Notes: a model not told the origin generated them from the sequence alone. DNA of 64,000 bases from Marivita sp046591575 (GCF_046591575.1 NZ_JBIQWA010000005.1:372001-436000), one strand, 5' to 3'; positions 8,547 to 16,996 are shown, counted from the stretch's first letter. Program-made: numbers and translations.

Positions 8547-8855
8547 TTATCGAAGCAAGGCTGGCAAGCCTTCCGCCGCCAGACAAGTCAGTGTCTCAGG
8601 TTTTGAGACGATATCACTCACGATTTGTATCGTGTTTTCGGTGGGTCCGGTCACGCTATCCAAGGCCAGCGCTCTGATTTGGACAGAATTGGCGTTGTCG
8701 ATCACGCAGTCCAGTGTCGGATCAAGCGGAACACCAGGGAATCGCTCGGCCAGAACAGGCGTGATCGCGGCGCGTGCGGCCTCTCGCGCCAGCTGATCCT
8801 GCTGCTGAACCGAACAGCCCACAAGCAACAGCACAGAGACCAGCAAAAGCCGCAT
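8547..8855 (-). CDS. Small lipoprotein encoded between sdhA and sdhB
   Basis: The 102-residue product starts MRLLLVSVLLLVGCSVQQQ, a lipoprotein signal peptide with lipobox LVGC (Cys14 would be lipidated). The mature domain is short with two more cysteines (TLDCVI and LTCLA) that could pair in the periplasm. Its ATG overlaps the sdhA stop as ATGA, and sdhB follows after 10 bp, so it is translationally embedded in the operon. No function is known to me. Placement suggests a link to complex II assembly or co-expression only. Confidence 0.78.
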   Translation of the reverse strand: MRLLLVSVLLLVGCSVQQQDQLAREAARAAITPVLAERFPGVPLDPTLDCVIDNANSVQIRALALDSVTGPTENTIQIVSDIVSKPETLTCLAAEGLPALLR

Positions 8856-10660
8856 CAGAACGTGCGTTCCTTCGGCGCGATTTTTTTCAAGGCAATTCCA
8901 CCCTCTTCTTCGCGCGACAGCGGATCAACGACAACCGGTCGGTAACTCAGATCGGTTTTGGTGCCTTCGACCCGCGCGATGGTGTGCACACGCCAGTTTT
9001 CGTCGTCCCGCGTCGTGTAATCCTCGTGCGCGTGCGCGCCCCGGCTTTCCTTACGCGCCTCTGCACCTGCAATTGTGGCCAGGGCATTGGGCATCAGGTT
9101 GGTCAGTTCCAGTGTCTCCATCAAATCAGAGTTCCAGACAAGACTGCGGTCCGTGACCTGAATATCGTCAAGCTTGCCCGCAATCGCGGTCATCTTGTCG
9201 AGCCCCTCTTTCATCGTCTTAGCGGTCCGGAACACCGCGGCATCGGCCTGCATCGTTTTTTGCATCTCAAGCCGCAGCTCGGCAGTTGGGACAGTCCCGG
9301 CTGCATGGCGCAACGCGTCGAAACGGGTGAAAGCTTTGTCCACTGACGCGGTGTTCGTCGGCGGCACTGCACTTTCTGGGTCCACAACTTTGCCAGCGCG
9401 GATCGCGGCGGCGCGGCCAAAGACGACCAGGTCAATCAACGAATTTGACCCAAGCCGGTTCGCCCCATGCACCGATGCACAGCCCGCCTCGCCGACGGCC
9501 ATCAGGCCAGGAACAACTGCATTCGGATCGCTTTCGGACGGGTCGAGCACCTCCCCCCAATAGTTCGTCGGAATGCCACCCATGTTGTAATGCACCGTCG
9601 GCAGAACCGGGATCGGCTCTTTCGTGACATCCACACCCGCAAAGATCTTCGCAGACTCGGAAATCCCCGGCAGACGTTCGGCCAAAGCCTCGGCCGGCAG
9701 GTGCGACAGGTTCAGGTGGATGTGATCCCCCTCTTCACCCACGCCACGGCCTTCGCGAATTTCCATCGTCATCGACCGGCTGACATAATCGCGTGGTGCG
9801 AGGTCTTTATAGTTTGGCGCATAGCGCTCCATGAACCGCTCGCCTTCGGAGTTGGTCAGATACCCCCCCTCCCCGCGCGCGCCCTCGGTGATGAGACACC
9901 CCGAGCCATAGATGCCCGTCGGATGGAACTGTACAAACTCCATATCCTGAAGCGGCAACCCGGCACGGGCCACCATACCGCCACCGTCGCCAGTGCAAGT
10001 ATGCGCCGACGTCGCGCTGAAATAGGCCCGGCCATAGCCACCCGTCGCCAACACCACCATCTTGGCGTTGAAGACATGCATCGTGCCATCGTCCAGTTTC
10101 CAGCAGACAACCCCGGTACAGGCACCATCGTCAGACATGATCAGATCAATGGCGAAGTATTCGATATAAAACTCCGCATTGTTCTTCAGCGACTGCCCAT
10201 AAAGCGTGTGCAGGATCGCGTGCCCGGTCCGATCCGCCGCCGCACAGGTGCGCTGCACGGGCGGGCCTTCGCCAAATTCGGTCGTGTGGCCCCCGAACGG
10301 ACGCTGGTAAATCTTGCCCTCTTCGGTACGCGAGAACGGCACGCCGTAATGTTCAAGCTCATACACCGCCTTGGGGGCCTCGCGCGCCAGATACTCCATT
10401 GCATCCGTATCACCCAGCCAATCCGACCCTTTGACCGTGTCGTACATGTGCCACTGCCAGTGATCCGGCCCCATATTCGACAAGGACGCGGCAATGCCGC
10501 CCTGTGCCGCAACCGTGTGTGACCGGGTCGGGAACACTTTGGTCACGCACGCCGTGCGCAACCCCTGTTCCGCCATGCCAAGTGTCGCGCGCAATCCTGC
10601 GCCGCCTGCGCCGACGACCACGACGTCATAGTCATGCGTCTCGTATTCGTATGCAGCCAT
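8855..10660 (-). CDS. sdhA: Succinate dehydrogenase flavoprotein subunit
   Basis: The 601-residue protein shows the FAD dinucleotide-binding motif VVVGAGGAGLRA near residue 14, the FAD-linking histidine H48 in PTRSHTVAAQGG, the fumarate-reductase signature in QFHPTGIYGSGCLITEGARGEGG, and HYNMGGIPTN with the substrate-site residues. It oxidises succinate to fumarate in the TCA cycle and passes electrons to SdhB. The stop overlaps the lipoprotein start, and it lies 21 bp after sdhD. Length is normal for the family. Confidence 0.98.
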   Translation of the reverse strand: MAAYEYETHDYDVVVVGAGGAGLRATLGMAEQGLRTACVTKVFPTRSHTVAAQGGIAASLSNMGPDHWQWHMYDTVKGSDWLGDTDAMEYLAREAPKAVYELEHYGVPFSRTEEGKIYQRPFGGHTTEFGEGPPVQRTCAAADRTGHAILHTLYGQSLKNNAEFYIEYFAIDLIMSDDGACTGVVCWKLDDGTMHVFNAKMVVLATGGYGRAYFSATSAHTCTGDGGGMVARAGLPLQDMEFVQFHPTGIYGSGCLITEGARGEGGYLTNSEGERFMERYAPNYKDLAPRDYVSRSMTMEIREGRGVGEEGDHIHLNLSHLPAEALAERLPGISESAKIFAGVDVTKEPIPVLPTVHYNMGGIPTNYWGEVLDPSESDPNAVVPGLMAVGEAGCASVHGANRLGSNSLIDLVVFGRAAAIRAGKVVDPESAVPPTNTASVDKAFTRFDALRHAAGTVPTAELRLEMQKTMQADAAVFRTAKTMKEGLDKMTAIAGKLDDIQVTDRSLVWNSDLMETLELTNLMPNALATIAGAEARKESRGAHAHEDYTTRDDENWRVHTIARVEGTKTDLSYRPVVVDPLSREEEGGIALKKIAPKERTF

Positions 10661-10681
10661 AGTCTTAGAAGCTCCGATGTT

Positions 10682-11053
10682 TCAAAGGGCCATTTTGGCG
10701 ATTGCAAAAACGCCAACGGCAGCCGCGCCGTAGCTGATGCAGGTCATGCCAAGGATGAGAACTTTCTCCATTACCCCGTGCACGTAGTCCTCGATCAGCG
10801 TTTGGAAACCATCATTGAAATGCTTGAATCCAACCAGAAGCGTCAGGGCCGCAATGATCGCCGGAAAGGGCCGCGCGTAGTAGGCCTGCACCTCTTCAAA
10901 AGAAGATCCCAGCACATTGCCAAAGGTAAAGACAAAGAAAGGGATCAACACCAAAAGCGCGACCGATGATTTCTTCATCGCCCAGAAATGTTTGGTTCCC
11001 GAGCCTGCGGCACCCCAGCCCACTGCGCGTTTACGATCCGTCAAAAATGGCAT
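10682..11053 (-). CDS. sdhD: Succinate dehydrogenase membrane anchor subunit D
   Basis: The 123-residue protein has three transmembrane helices (about 30-48, 63-77 and 93-118) and the block HFNDGFQTLIEDYVHG at 78-93 typical of alphaproteobacterial SdhD, including the histidine and Asp-Tyr pair near the quinone and heme site. It anchors SdhAB with SdhC. It lies 9 bp after sdhC and 21 bp before sdhA, in the usual order C-D-A. Confidence 0.94.
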   Translation of the reverse strand: MPFLTDRKRAVGWGAAGSGTKHFWAMKKSSVALLVLIPFFVFTFGNVLGSSFEEVQAYYARPFPAIIAALTLLVGFKHFNDGFQTLIEDYVHGVMEKVLILGMTCISYGAAAVGVFAIAKMAL

Positions 11054-11062
11054 GATGCGGCC

Positions 11063-11449
11063 CTACCAAACAATAATTACGGTTAAGACTGTCAGAACGA
11101 CAGACCCAATGATGACAGCCCAGCCCAGCTTTTCGGCGCGGTCCAGCTCCAACATCTTGGCCTCGTCCCAAATCAGGTGACGCACCCCCGCCAGCGTGTG
11201 ATACCAAAGCGCCCACACTGACAGGAACATCACCAAATCACCAAACCAACTGGTGACAAACCCGTTCGCGACGGCAAAGTACTCCGGCCCGGTTGACGCC
11301 GCGAACAGCCACCAAACAATCATCAAAGAGGCAACAATCAGTGCGTTGCCTGTGATCCGCGTCAGGATGGATGAGATCGAGGTCAGCTGCGGGCGGTAGA
11401 CCTGCAAATGTGGTGAAAGGGGCCGATTGCCCCGGTTGACGTCAGCCAT
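11063..11449 (-). CDS. sdhC: Succinate dehydrogenase cytochrome b556 subunit C
   Basis: The 128-residue protein has the family opening RPLSPHLQVYR (9-19), a serine-rich start of helix one (TSISSILTRITG), and HTLAGVRHLIWD with the expected heme ligand H84. Three hydrophobic helices span about 35-52, 68-90 and 108-127. It is the first gene of the sdh operon. Upstream (11450-11660) lies an operator-rich promoter region, described separately. Confidence 0.95.
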   Translation of the reverse strand: MADVNRGNRPLSPHLQVYRPQLTSISSILTRITGNALIVASLMIVWWLFAASTGPEYFAVANGFVTSWFGDLVMFLSVWALWYHTLAGVRHLIWDEAKMLELDRAEKLGWAVIIGSVVLTVLTVIIVW

Positions 11450-11567
11450 AATTCTGAGTCCTTTCCGGTTCCTGATAGTCTTTCTATTGCATTTCAGTTC
11501 TGAGTCACGGCCCCCAACCGCACACAGGCGCGGTTTTTTGGCGCAATTTGAAAGTTTTCCCGAAATC

Positions 11568-11643
11568 TGTGATCACACGTCTAAAAACCGTGATCACATA
11601 CACGATTATTCATTCGGAAATCAGTTAATCGTCAGTGATCACC
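11568..11643 (-). promoter_or_regulatory. Array of GTGATCAC palindromes upstream of sdhC
   Basis: Three copies of the palindrome GTGATCAC lie in the 210-bp region before sdhC: a perfect TGTGATCACA at 11568-11577, CGTGATCACA at 11589-11598, and AGTGATCACC at 11634-11643. The first two are spaced 21 bp centre to centre, two helical turns. The proximal one is centred about 123 bp before the sdhC ATG. The same pair with the same spacing occurs before sucC. This fits cooperative binding by a dimeric regulator; I cannot name it. The rest of 11450-11660 holds the leader and sdhC ribosome binding site (GAAAGGA near 11460). Confidence 0.7.
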
Positions 11644-11660
11644 CCACATTTGTCATGTTT

Positions 11661-12383
11661 TTATTGCTCCAACACTGCGTACAGCATGCGCAAATGGCTT
11701 TCGAATTCTTCACAAATTGTGATTGATTGATCACCAGACTCGTAAAACGCATTCGCTTCGCCGCAGTATTCGGTGCGCACCTCAATCGCCGACGGAACGG
11801 CAAAATCATCATTCAGCGCAGCAATTTCGGCTTTGATCAGCACTGTGGTTAGGCTGCGCGGGACTTCTGCCTTAAACGTCAGCGGCAGACCTTCCGCCTC
11901 CAAATCGTCGAACACGGCACCCCAGCTGTCCAGTGCCAGATCGTATTCTTCTGGGCAGTCGTCTGCCCTCTCTTCGGGCAATCCCATATCGGCGGCGAAC
12001 GCATCGCGACCGTCCGGGTCGCCGCCATAAAACAGGCACACCGTATTATAAAACCGCTGCTCATCGGGGCCGTGGACCCCCCAATAGGGCGATGGATCGG
12101 CCTGGTTTGCCAAGGCTTCGGCCCAAAACCCATCTGACACATCGTAGGCCAATTGCACCGCAGCATCGGGATCGTACAGGTGATCAATCAGCAGGATAGA
12201 AGCAGTATCTGCCGCGTCTTCTTCCTGTCCGAATACGGGCAAACGCATCACGTCAATCAGGGCGTGACCCAATTCATGATAGAAGACGCCCAGCAAATTG
12301 GCTTCGACAAAGGCGTCTTCGGCGCTGTCTGCCAGGCCTGGACTTGCAGCCAGCGTCGCCCACAGACAAAGCGCGTGTCTCAT
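11661..12383 (-). CDS. DUF4344-type secreted metallopeptidase
   Basis: The 240-residue protein begins with a signal peptide (MRHALCLWATLAASPGLADS). Mature residues 36-40 are HELGH inside FYHELGHALIDVMRLPVFGQEEDAAD, the HExxH zinc site with a following Glu/Asp-rich segment, as in DUF4344 metallopeptidases. It has four or more cysteines near DDCPEEYD and EYCGEAN, consistent with periplasmic disulfides. Substrate unknown. Its ATG overlaps the mch stop (ATGA), making it the last gene of the mcl2-nnrU-DUF1737-mch operon. Active-site residues look intact. Confidence 0.8.
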   Translation of the reverse strand: MRHALCLWATLAASPGLADSAEDAFVEANLLGVFYHELGHALIDVMRLPVFGQEEDAADTASILLIDHLYDPDAAVQLAYDVSDGFWAEALANQADPSPYWGVHGPDEQRFYNTVCLFYGGDPDGRDAFAADMGLPEERADDCPEEYDLALDSWGAVFDDLEAEGLPLTFKAEVPRSLTTVLIKAEIAALNDDFAVPSAIEVRTEYCGEANAFYESGDQSITICEEFESHLRMLYAVLEQ

Positions 12384-13411
12384 ACCGGCATCAAAGCCCA
12401 GTAATCCAGATCCAGCAGAACATGCGGCAGATACTTCCCGTCATCACCTTTCAGATCAAACGATCCGCCTTCTTTCACGGCAACAAGCCGCAGGCGCACG
12501 GCACCGACACCCGGTGCATCCGTGTCCGCTTTGTCCAGCACTTCTGACCAGGCGCGCACCGTGTCGCCGCTAAAACAGGGATTCGCATGCGCGCCGCCAT
12601 TCAGCCCGACAATCATCTGGGCATTGGCCAAACCGTTGAACGACAACGCCCGCGCCATGCTGATCACATGCCCGCCATAGATCAGACGTTTCCCATCAGG
12701 CCGCACCGTGGCATCGAAATGCACTTTTGCGGTGTTCTGCCAAAGCCGTGTCGCCATCATGTGCTCGGCTTCCTCTATCGTCACACCGTCGACATGATCA
12801 ATCTTTTCACCAATCTCATAGTCGCCAAACCGGTGTGGCTCCCCTGCGAGTTCAAAATCATACTTGGTGAAATTCAACCCCTTCGGGATCACCAGCTCCT
12901 CAACAGGCACCACCGAGCGCAATTCCGGCACCACAGTTTCGGGTGCATCGGCATCAAGATCGCGTTTGCGCACCATGACCCAACGCACATATTCCATGAC
13001 CAGTTCATCATGCTGGTTCAATCCACGTGTCCGCACCCAGACAACCCCGGTCTTACCGTTGGAATTCTGCTTGACCCCGATCACCTCGGATTCGGACCTG
13101 AGTGTATCCCCGGGCCAAACCGGTGTGACCCATCGGCCTTCGGCATAGCCAAGGTTGGCAACCGCATTCAAAGACACGTCCGGCACTGTTTTGCCGAACA
13201 CCACATGAAATGCGATCATGTCGTCCAACGGGCTGAACGGCAGGCCACAGTTCTGCGCAAACTGATCTGACGAATACAACGCATGCCGCGCAGGATACGC
13301 CGCGTGGTAAAGCGCGCGTTCGCCCATTTTCACCGTGCGCGGCACCGCGTGACGGATCACCTGACCAACAGCATAATCCTCAAAAAACCGGCCCGCATTG
13401 GTCTTGGTCAT
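12380..13411 (-). CDS. mch: Mesaconyl-C1-CoA hydratase (beta-methylmalyl-CoA dehydratase)
   Basis: The 343-residue protein is a double MaoC-like (hot-dog) hydratase. It opens GRFFEDYAVGQVIRHAVPRTV and has a second hot-dog half from about residue 185 (HRFGDYEIGEKIDHVDGVTIEEAEHMMATRLWQNTAKVH). This arrangement and length fit Mch, which interconverts mesaconyl-C1-CoA and (2R,3S)-beta-methylmalyl-CoA in the ethylmalonyl-CoA pathway. Its operon partner, a malyl-CoA thioesterase-like gene three genes upstream, belongs to the same pathway, strengthening the call. Translation starts at ATG 13411, 23 bp after the DUF1737 gene. Confidence 0.9.
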   Translation of the reverse strand: MTKTNAGRFFEDYAVGQVIRHAVPRTVKMGERALYHAAYPARHALYSSDQFAQNCGLPFSPLDDMIAFHVVFGKTVPDVSLNAVANLGYAEGRWVTPVWPGDTLRSESEVIGVKQNSNGKTGVVWVRTRGLNQHDELVMEYVRWVMVRKRDLDADAPETVVPELRSVVPVEELVIPKGLNFTKYDFELAGEPHRFGDYEIGEKIDHVDGVTIEEAEHMMATRLWQNTAKVHFDATVRPDGKRLIYGGHVISMARALSFNGLANAQMIVGLNGGAHANPCFSGDTVRAWSEVLDKADTDAPGVGAVRLRLVAVKEGGSFDLKGDDGKYLPHVLLDLDYWALMPV

Positions 13412-13434
13412 AACGTCTCTTTCTTTCTCAAAGA

Positions 13435-13638
13435 TTACTGCTGGCCCAGTTTCATGTCCGGCGCATAAGGCTTGTCGATTTCTTTTGTGACGGCCTGTCC
13501 GCAGCGCATCACGCCATTGGCCTGATCAAACGCATAGGTCGGATCGCCATACAGCTCCCATCCTTTGCTCAGCGCCTCGGACACCTTGTGGCAAAACTCA
13601 GACGTGTCATCATGTGTTAAAAATCGAAATATTTTCAT
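13435..13638 (-). CDS. DUF1737-domain small protein
   Basis: The 67-residue protein contains the DUF1737 pattern: KIFRFLTHDDTSEFCHKVSEALSKGWELYGDPTYAFD. These small domains occur alone or attached to other proteins and have no assigned biochemical role. It lies 3 bp after nnrU and 23 bp before mch in an operon. Too short to say more. Confidence 0.75.
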   Translation of the reverse strand: MKIFRFLTHDDTSEFCHKVSEALSKGWELYGDPTYAFDQANGVMRCGQAVTKEIDKPYAPDMKLGQQ

Positions 13639-13641
13639 AGC

Positions 13642-14193
13642 TTACCCCGGAAACGGCCAGACGCCCAACCACGCGTGAATACCGGTCATCGCCAGATAGG
13701 CAACAATTGTGATCACAACAAGAACCACATCTTTCTTTGCCTCGCCGGGTGCGGGTCGATCCCAAACCGGTTCCGCGCGGTTGATGACAATCACCTCGGC
13801 CACGGCCCAGGCCAGAAGACCCCCGAACAATATGAGCGATGCGACATCGCCATTCACCAAAAGATGGGCGAACGCCCAGATTTTCACCGCCGTCAGCTGC
13901 GGATGCCGCATTTTGCCGCGCAACCGCCCGGTTGTGGCGCTCATCCCGAAAACAAACACCGCGATCAACATCAGAAGATTGTTCACATGTGTCAAAAACG
14001 CAGGAGGATACCAGACCGGAATAAACTCCGCCCCGCGATAGCCCCATATCATCAATCCAAGGCTGATCAGCAAAAGAACCGCAACCAGACCTTTCCCGGC
14101 ATCGCCCATAGACGCACGCTTTTCCGGCACCAAACGCTTGAAAAAATGTGCAAAGCTCCACAGAAGAACTCCGAGAATAAGAACACCGATCAT
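13642..14193 (-). CDS. NnrU-family membrane protein
   Basis: The 183-residue protein has about five transmembrane helices and NnrU landmarks: an N-terminal LLWSFAHFFKRLVP, then HVNNLLMLIAVFVFGMSATTGRLRGKMRHPQLTAVKIWAFAHLLVNGD, in which conserved histidines lie at helix ends. NnrU was first linked to nitric-oxide metabolism in Rhodobacter, but many members sit far from denitrification genes. Here it lies 3 bp after the mcl2 gene, in an acetyl-CoA assimilation operon, so a nitrogen-oxide role is not supported by context. Confidence 0.82.
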   Translation of the reverse strand: MIGVLILGVLLWSFAHFFKRLVPEKRASMGDAGKGLVAVLLLISLGLMIWGYRGAEFIPVWYPPAFLTHVNNLLMLIAVFVFGMSATTGRLRGKMRHPQLTAVKIWAFAHLLVNGDVASLILFGGLLAWAVAEVIVINRAEPVWDRPAPGEAKKDVVLVVITIVAYLAMTGIHAWLGVWPFPG

Positions 14194-14196
14194 GGT

Positions 14197-15054
14197 TTAC
14201 CCCGCATTGATGGTTTCAATCGCCTTGGACTTTGCCAGTATTTCACGGGCCGTGGCAACGTGAAGGTTTTCAACAATCCTCCCATCCACAACAGCAACCC
14301 CCTGACCAGCCGCCTGCGCCTGTTCAAAGGCGTCGATCTGACGGCGCGCCAGATCAATCTCTTCGGGAGCCGGAGCAAAGGCGGTGTTTGCAATTTCGAC
14401 CTGCGCGGGATGGATCAGGGTTTTTCCATCAAACCCCATGTCGCGGCCCTGGATGCACTCGGCTTTTAGACCGTCATCATCCTTGAAGGCGTTATAGACG
14501 CCGTCCACAATGACCAGCCCCGCTGCCTTTGCAGCCAGCAGGCACAGCGACAGCGACGTCAGCATCGGCAACCGGTCAGGCCGGAACCGCGCTTGCAGCT
14601 CCTTGCCTAGATCGTTGGTGCCCATCACCATGCCTGCCAGTTTGGGGTGTTCCGCAACCTCTGCTGCATTCAACATCCCCCGCGGCGTTTCCATCATTGC
14701 CCAAATCGGCAGGTCGCCGGTAATGCTTGACACTGCGTCCAGCTGAGCGGTGGTTTCTACCTTGGGAAGCAAAACGGCATCGCAGTCCATCTGCGCGACG
14801 GCTTGGGCATCTGCACGCCCCCATTCAGTATCCAGCCCATTGATCCGAACGATCTTGACCCGGGCGCCAAAGCCGCCTTCTGTCAAAGCATGCCCAAGCG
14901 TTGCGCGCGCATTGGCCTTTTCGTCCACCGCCACAGCATCTTCTAGATCGAAAATGATCGCATCCACCGGCAAGCTGCGCGCCTTATCAAGCGCCCGGCT
15001 TTTTGAACCGGGGATATAAAGAACAGAGCGGTAAGGCCGGTTGCGCATGTCCAT
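14197..15054 (-). CDS. mcl2: (3S)-malyl-CoA thioesterase / CoA-ester lyase (Mcl2-like)
   Basis: From ATG 15054 the protein has 285 residues with the HpcH/citrate-lyase-beta fold: YRSVLYIPGSKSRALDKARSLPVDAIIFDLEDAVAVDEK, the arginine/acid metal site in WAMMETPRGML, GTNDLGKEL, and GFDGKTLIHPAQV near the C-terminus. Length and N-terminus fit Mcl2, the (3S)-malyl-CoA thioesterase of Rhodobacter that hydrolyses malyl-CoA to malate, rather than the longer malyl-CoA lyase Mcl1. ATG 15054 is preferred over the upstream frame because AGGAGA (15061-15066, minus) is ideally spaced. First gene of the operon holding mch. The thioesterase versus lyase activity is inferred. Confidence 0.85.
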   Translation of the reverse strand: MDMRNRPYRSVLYIPGSKSRALDKARSLPVDAIIFDLEDAVAVDEKANARATLGHALTEGGFGARVKIVRINGLDTEWGRADAQAVAQMDCDAVLLPKVETTAQLDAVSSITGDLPIWAMMETPRGMLNAAEVAEHPKLAGMVMGTNDLGKELQARFRPDRLPMLTSLSLCLLAAKAAGLVIVDGVYNAFKDDDGLKAECIQGRDMGFDGKTLIHPAQVEIANTAFAPAPEEIDLARRQIDAFEQAQAAGQGVAVVDGRIVENLHVATAREILAKSKAIETINAG

Positions 15055-15108
15055 TGCGGATCTCCTGCGAGTCTTGTGCGAAATTTTATTGCGCAGACAG
15101 CTACGCTC

Positions 15109-15118
15109 TTTTGCAAAA
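15109..15118 (-). promoter_or_regulatory. TTTTGCAAAA palindrome in the mcl2 leader
   Basis: A perfect 10-bp palindrome lies about 55-64 bp before the mcl2 start, in the divergent gap 15055-15257. It resembles the TTTGCAAA core used by RamB-type regulators of acetate metabolism, as I remember it from actinobacteria and Paracoccus. The core is short and could occur by chance. Confidence 0.3.
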
Positions 15119-15257
15119 ACTGCAAGATCAGATTTGCCGCACTGCAGAAAAAAGTTCCCAATATGCGACGCAAACAGCGTCATCGCACGCACCGTTAACC
15201 AAATGTAAGGCCGTGATGCGGACGCTTCCCAGGCATTTCAGACAGATGGGGACAGTC

Positions 15258-15572
15258 ATGAAACAGGACTTTTGGAAATTTAGCCTCCTTGGGCTCGGGG
15301 CATTAATCGCATCGACGACTATGGTAAAAGCCCAACAAAACTGTGCGCCGCGCAGTCAGGTTGTTGAACGCCTCGCCAGCGCCTATGGCGAAACGCGCCA
15401 CTCCATTGGTCTGGGACACAATAATACGGTTATCGAAATCTTTGCGTCGCGTGACACAGGCACTTGGACGATTGCGATGACAAATACGGCCGGCACCACA
15501 TGCCTGGTCGCCAGCGGGCAGGCCTTTGAAACGTTGGCAGACTCGCTGCCCACACCGTCCGACGACGCTTAA
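15258..15572 (+). CDS. Small exported protein of unknown function
   Basis: From ATG 15258 the product is 104 residues. It opens with a signal peptide (MKQDFWKFSLLGLGALIASTTMVKAQQ), and the mature part begins QQNCAPRSQVVERLASAYGETRHSIGLG. Two cysteines (NCAPR and TTCLVASG) could form a disulfide. An earlier in-frame ATG at 15246 has no better ribosome binding site and would add four residues before the signal. No annotated family comes to mind, though the pattern (RxxVxxxLxxxYGE...) is common in alphaproteobacterial secreted proteins. It is monocistronic. Confidence 0.7.
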   Translation: MKQDFWKFSLLGLGALIASTTMVKAQQNCAPRSQVVERLASAYGETRHSIGLGHNNTVIEIFASRDTGTWTIAMTNTAGTTCLVASGQAFETLADSLPTPSDDA

Positions 15573-15878
15573 AAAACGGCGCTGAGAGGGGGGTCTTCTG
15601 TCAGCGCCCACATCATCACTGCAAGAATCGCTGACTTCGGCCGAAAGAACCAAAACGAGCTTCCAGTTTGCCGTTTCAGCCGGTGCGTAACGGACCCAAA
15701 CCGCAAAATTATGACCGCCGGTCGCGCAAAGACAGAACCGGTAAACGACAGAAATCTCCGAATATATCTCCGAATCGCTGGCCTGAACCGCCCCTCCGCT
15801 TCGCTGCGACGCACTTGCGAAATGACAGCACTCGGACTAGCACAGCGCCAGATTCATATAGGACCGGAGATAGTTTCC
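15573..15878. promoter_or_regulatory. 306-bp intergenic region before mdh
   Basis: The gap contains a stem GGCGCTGA (15578-15585) / TCAGCGCC (15601-15608) just after the preceding stop; the A-tract at 15571-15576 would become a U-tract on the minus strand, so the stem best fits a terminator for minus-strand transcripts. Two copies of ATCTCCGAAT (15754-15763, 15766-15775) are spaced 12 bp apart in the probable mdh promoter region. GGAG at 15866-15869 serves mdh. I see no gene in this stretch. Confidence 0.5.
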
Positions 15879-16841
15879 ATGGCCAGACCCAAGATTGCCC
15901 TCATCGGCGCCGGACAAATCGGTGGCACACTCGCCCACCTTGCCGCAATCAAAGAATTCGGCGACGTTGTTCTGTTCGACATCGCCGAAGGCACCCCAGA
16001 GGGCAAGGCGCTCGATATCGCGGAATCCGGCCCTTCCGAAGGCTTTGACGCCCGCCTCAAAGGCACGCAGGACTACGCCGACATCGCTGGTGCCGACGTC
16101 TGCATCGTCACCGCTGGCGTTCCTCGCAAACCAGGAATGAGCCGCGACGATCTGCTGGGCATCAACCTCAAGGTGATGAAATCCGTCGGCGAAGGCATCG
16201 CCGCCAACGCGCCCGACGCCTTCGTCATCTGCATCACCAACCCGCTTGATGCGATGGTCTGGGCACTGCAGCAATTCTCTGGCCTTCCCGCAAACAAGGT
16301 CTGCGGCATGGCAGGCGTTCTCGATAGCGCGCGCTTCCGCCACTTCCTGTCGCTTGAATTTGACGTGTCCATGAAAGACGTCACAGCGTTCGTCCTCGGT
16401 GGCCACGGCGACACGATGGTCCCGCTGACACGCTACTCCACCGTTGCGGGCATCCCGCTGCCGGATCTGGTCAAGATGGGCTGGACGACGCAGGAAAAGC
16501 TCGACGCCATCGTCCAGCGCACCCGCGACGGCGGCGCGGAAATCGTCGGCCTGTTGAAAACCGGCTCCGCCTTCTACGCGCCTGCAACCTCTGCCATCGA
16601 AATGGCCGAAGCCTACCTCAAAGACCAAAAACGCCTCCTGCCCTGCGCGGCATGGTGTGACGGCGAGTTTGGCCTCGACGGCTTCTACGTGGGCGTCCCG
16701 ACAATCATTGGTGCTGGCGGCATCGAAAAGGTTGTAAACATCGAATTGGCGAAGGATGAACAAGTTATGTTCGACAACTCCGTCAACGCTGTCAAAGGCT
16801 TGGTCGAGGCGTGCAAGGGCATCGACGAGAGCCTCAAGTAA
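15879..16841 (+). CDS. mdh: Malate dehydrogenase (LDH-like type)
   Basis: The 320-residue protein begins MARPKIALIGAGQIGGTLAHL, with the NAD-binding GAGQIGG at 10-16. GVPRKPGMSRDDLL carries the substrate-binding arginines, ITNPLDAMVW follows, and GGHGDTMVPL contains the catalytic histidine. Length and the GVPRKPGMSR loop are standard for alphaproteobacterial malate dehydrogenase, which oxidises malate to oxaloacetate. ATG 15879 is supported by GGAG at 15866-15869; an in-frame upstream extension from 15711 lacks such a site. The gene is apparently transcribed alone, with a terminator at 16866, one gene before sucCDAB. Confidence 0.96.
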   Translation: MARPKIALIGAGQIGGTLAHLAAIKEFGDVVLFDIAEGTPEGKALDIAESGPSEGFDARLKGTQDYADIAGADVCIVTAGVPRKPGMSRDDLLGINLKVMKSVGEGIAANAPDAFVICITNPLDAMVWALQQFSGLPANKVCGMAGVLDSARFRHFLSLEFDVSMKDVTAFVLGGHGDTMVPLTRYSTVAGIPLPDLVKMGWTTQEKLDAIVQRTRDGGAEIVGLLKTGSAFYAPATSAIEMAEAYLKDQKRLLPCAAWCDGEFGLDGFYVGVPTIIGAGGIEKVVNIELAKDEQVMFDNSVNAVKGLVEACKGIDESLK

Positions 16842-16865
16842 CTTCAAGCCAAAGCTCATCTGAAG

Positions 16866-16905
16866 CGGCGCGATGGGTGTTAAACCATGCGCCGTTTCGT
16901 CTTTA
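16866..16905 (+). terminator. mdh terminator
   Basis: CGGCGCGATGG (16866-16876) pairs with CCATGCGCCG (16885-16894) with one bulged G and an 8-nt loop, followed by TTTCGTCTTT. It lies 25 bp after the mdh stop. Confidence 0.7.
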
Positions 16906-16996
16906 CCGCAATACGAAGCGTAGCTAATTTGCAAATCTAAGACTTGTTGTCAGGGCCAGAATTCTGTTGTCTCTTTCGATCAACCTTGGAAGACGT

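Noticed and set aside
11568..11598. Reading the TGTGATCACA sites as CRP or FNR boxes
   Set aside because: CRP sites have TGTGA-n6-TCACA and FNR sites TTGAT-n4-ATCAA; here the half-sites abut with no spacer.
15569..15814. Minus-strand frame of 81 codons in the gap before mdh
   Set aside because: Arg/Phe-rich translation, no ribosome binding site seen, and it ends in the inverted repeat; treated as non-coding.
15837..16934. Minus-strand frame of 365 codons opposite mdh
   Set aside because: Complementary to a complete malate dehydrogenase gene with all motifs; no domain in the translation.
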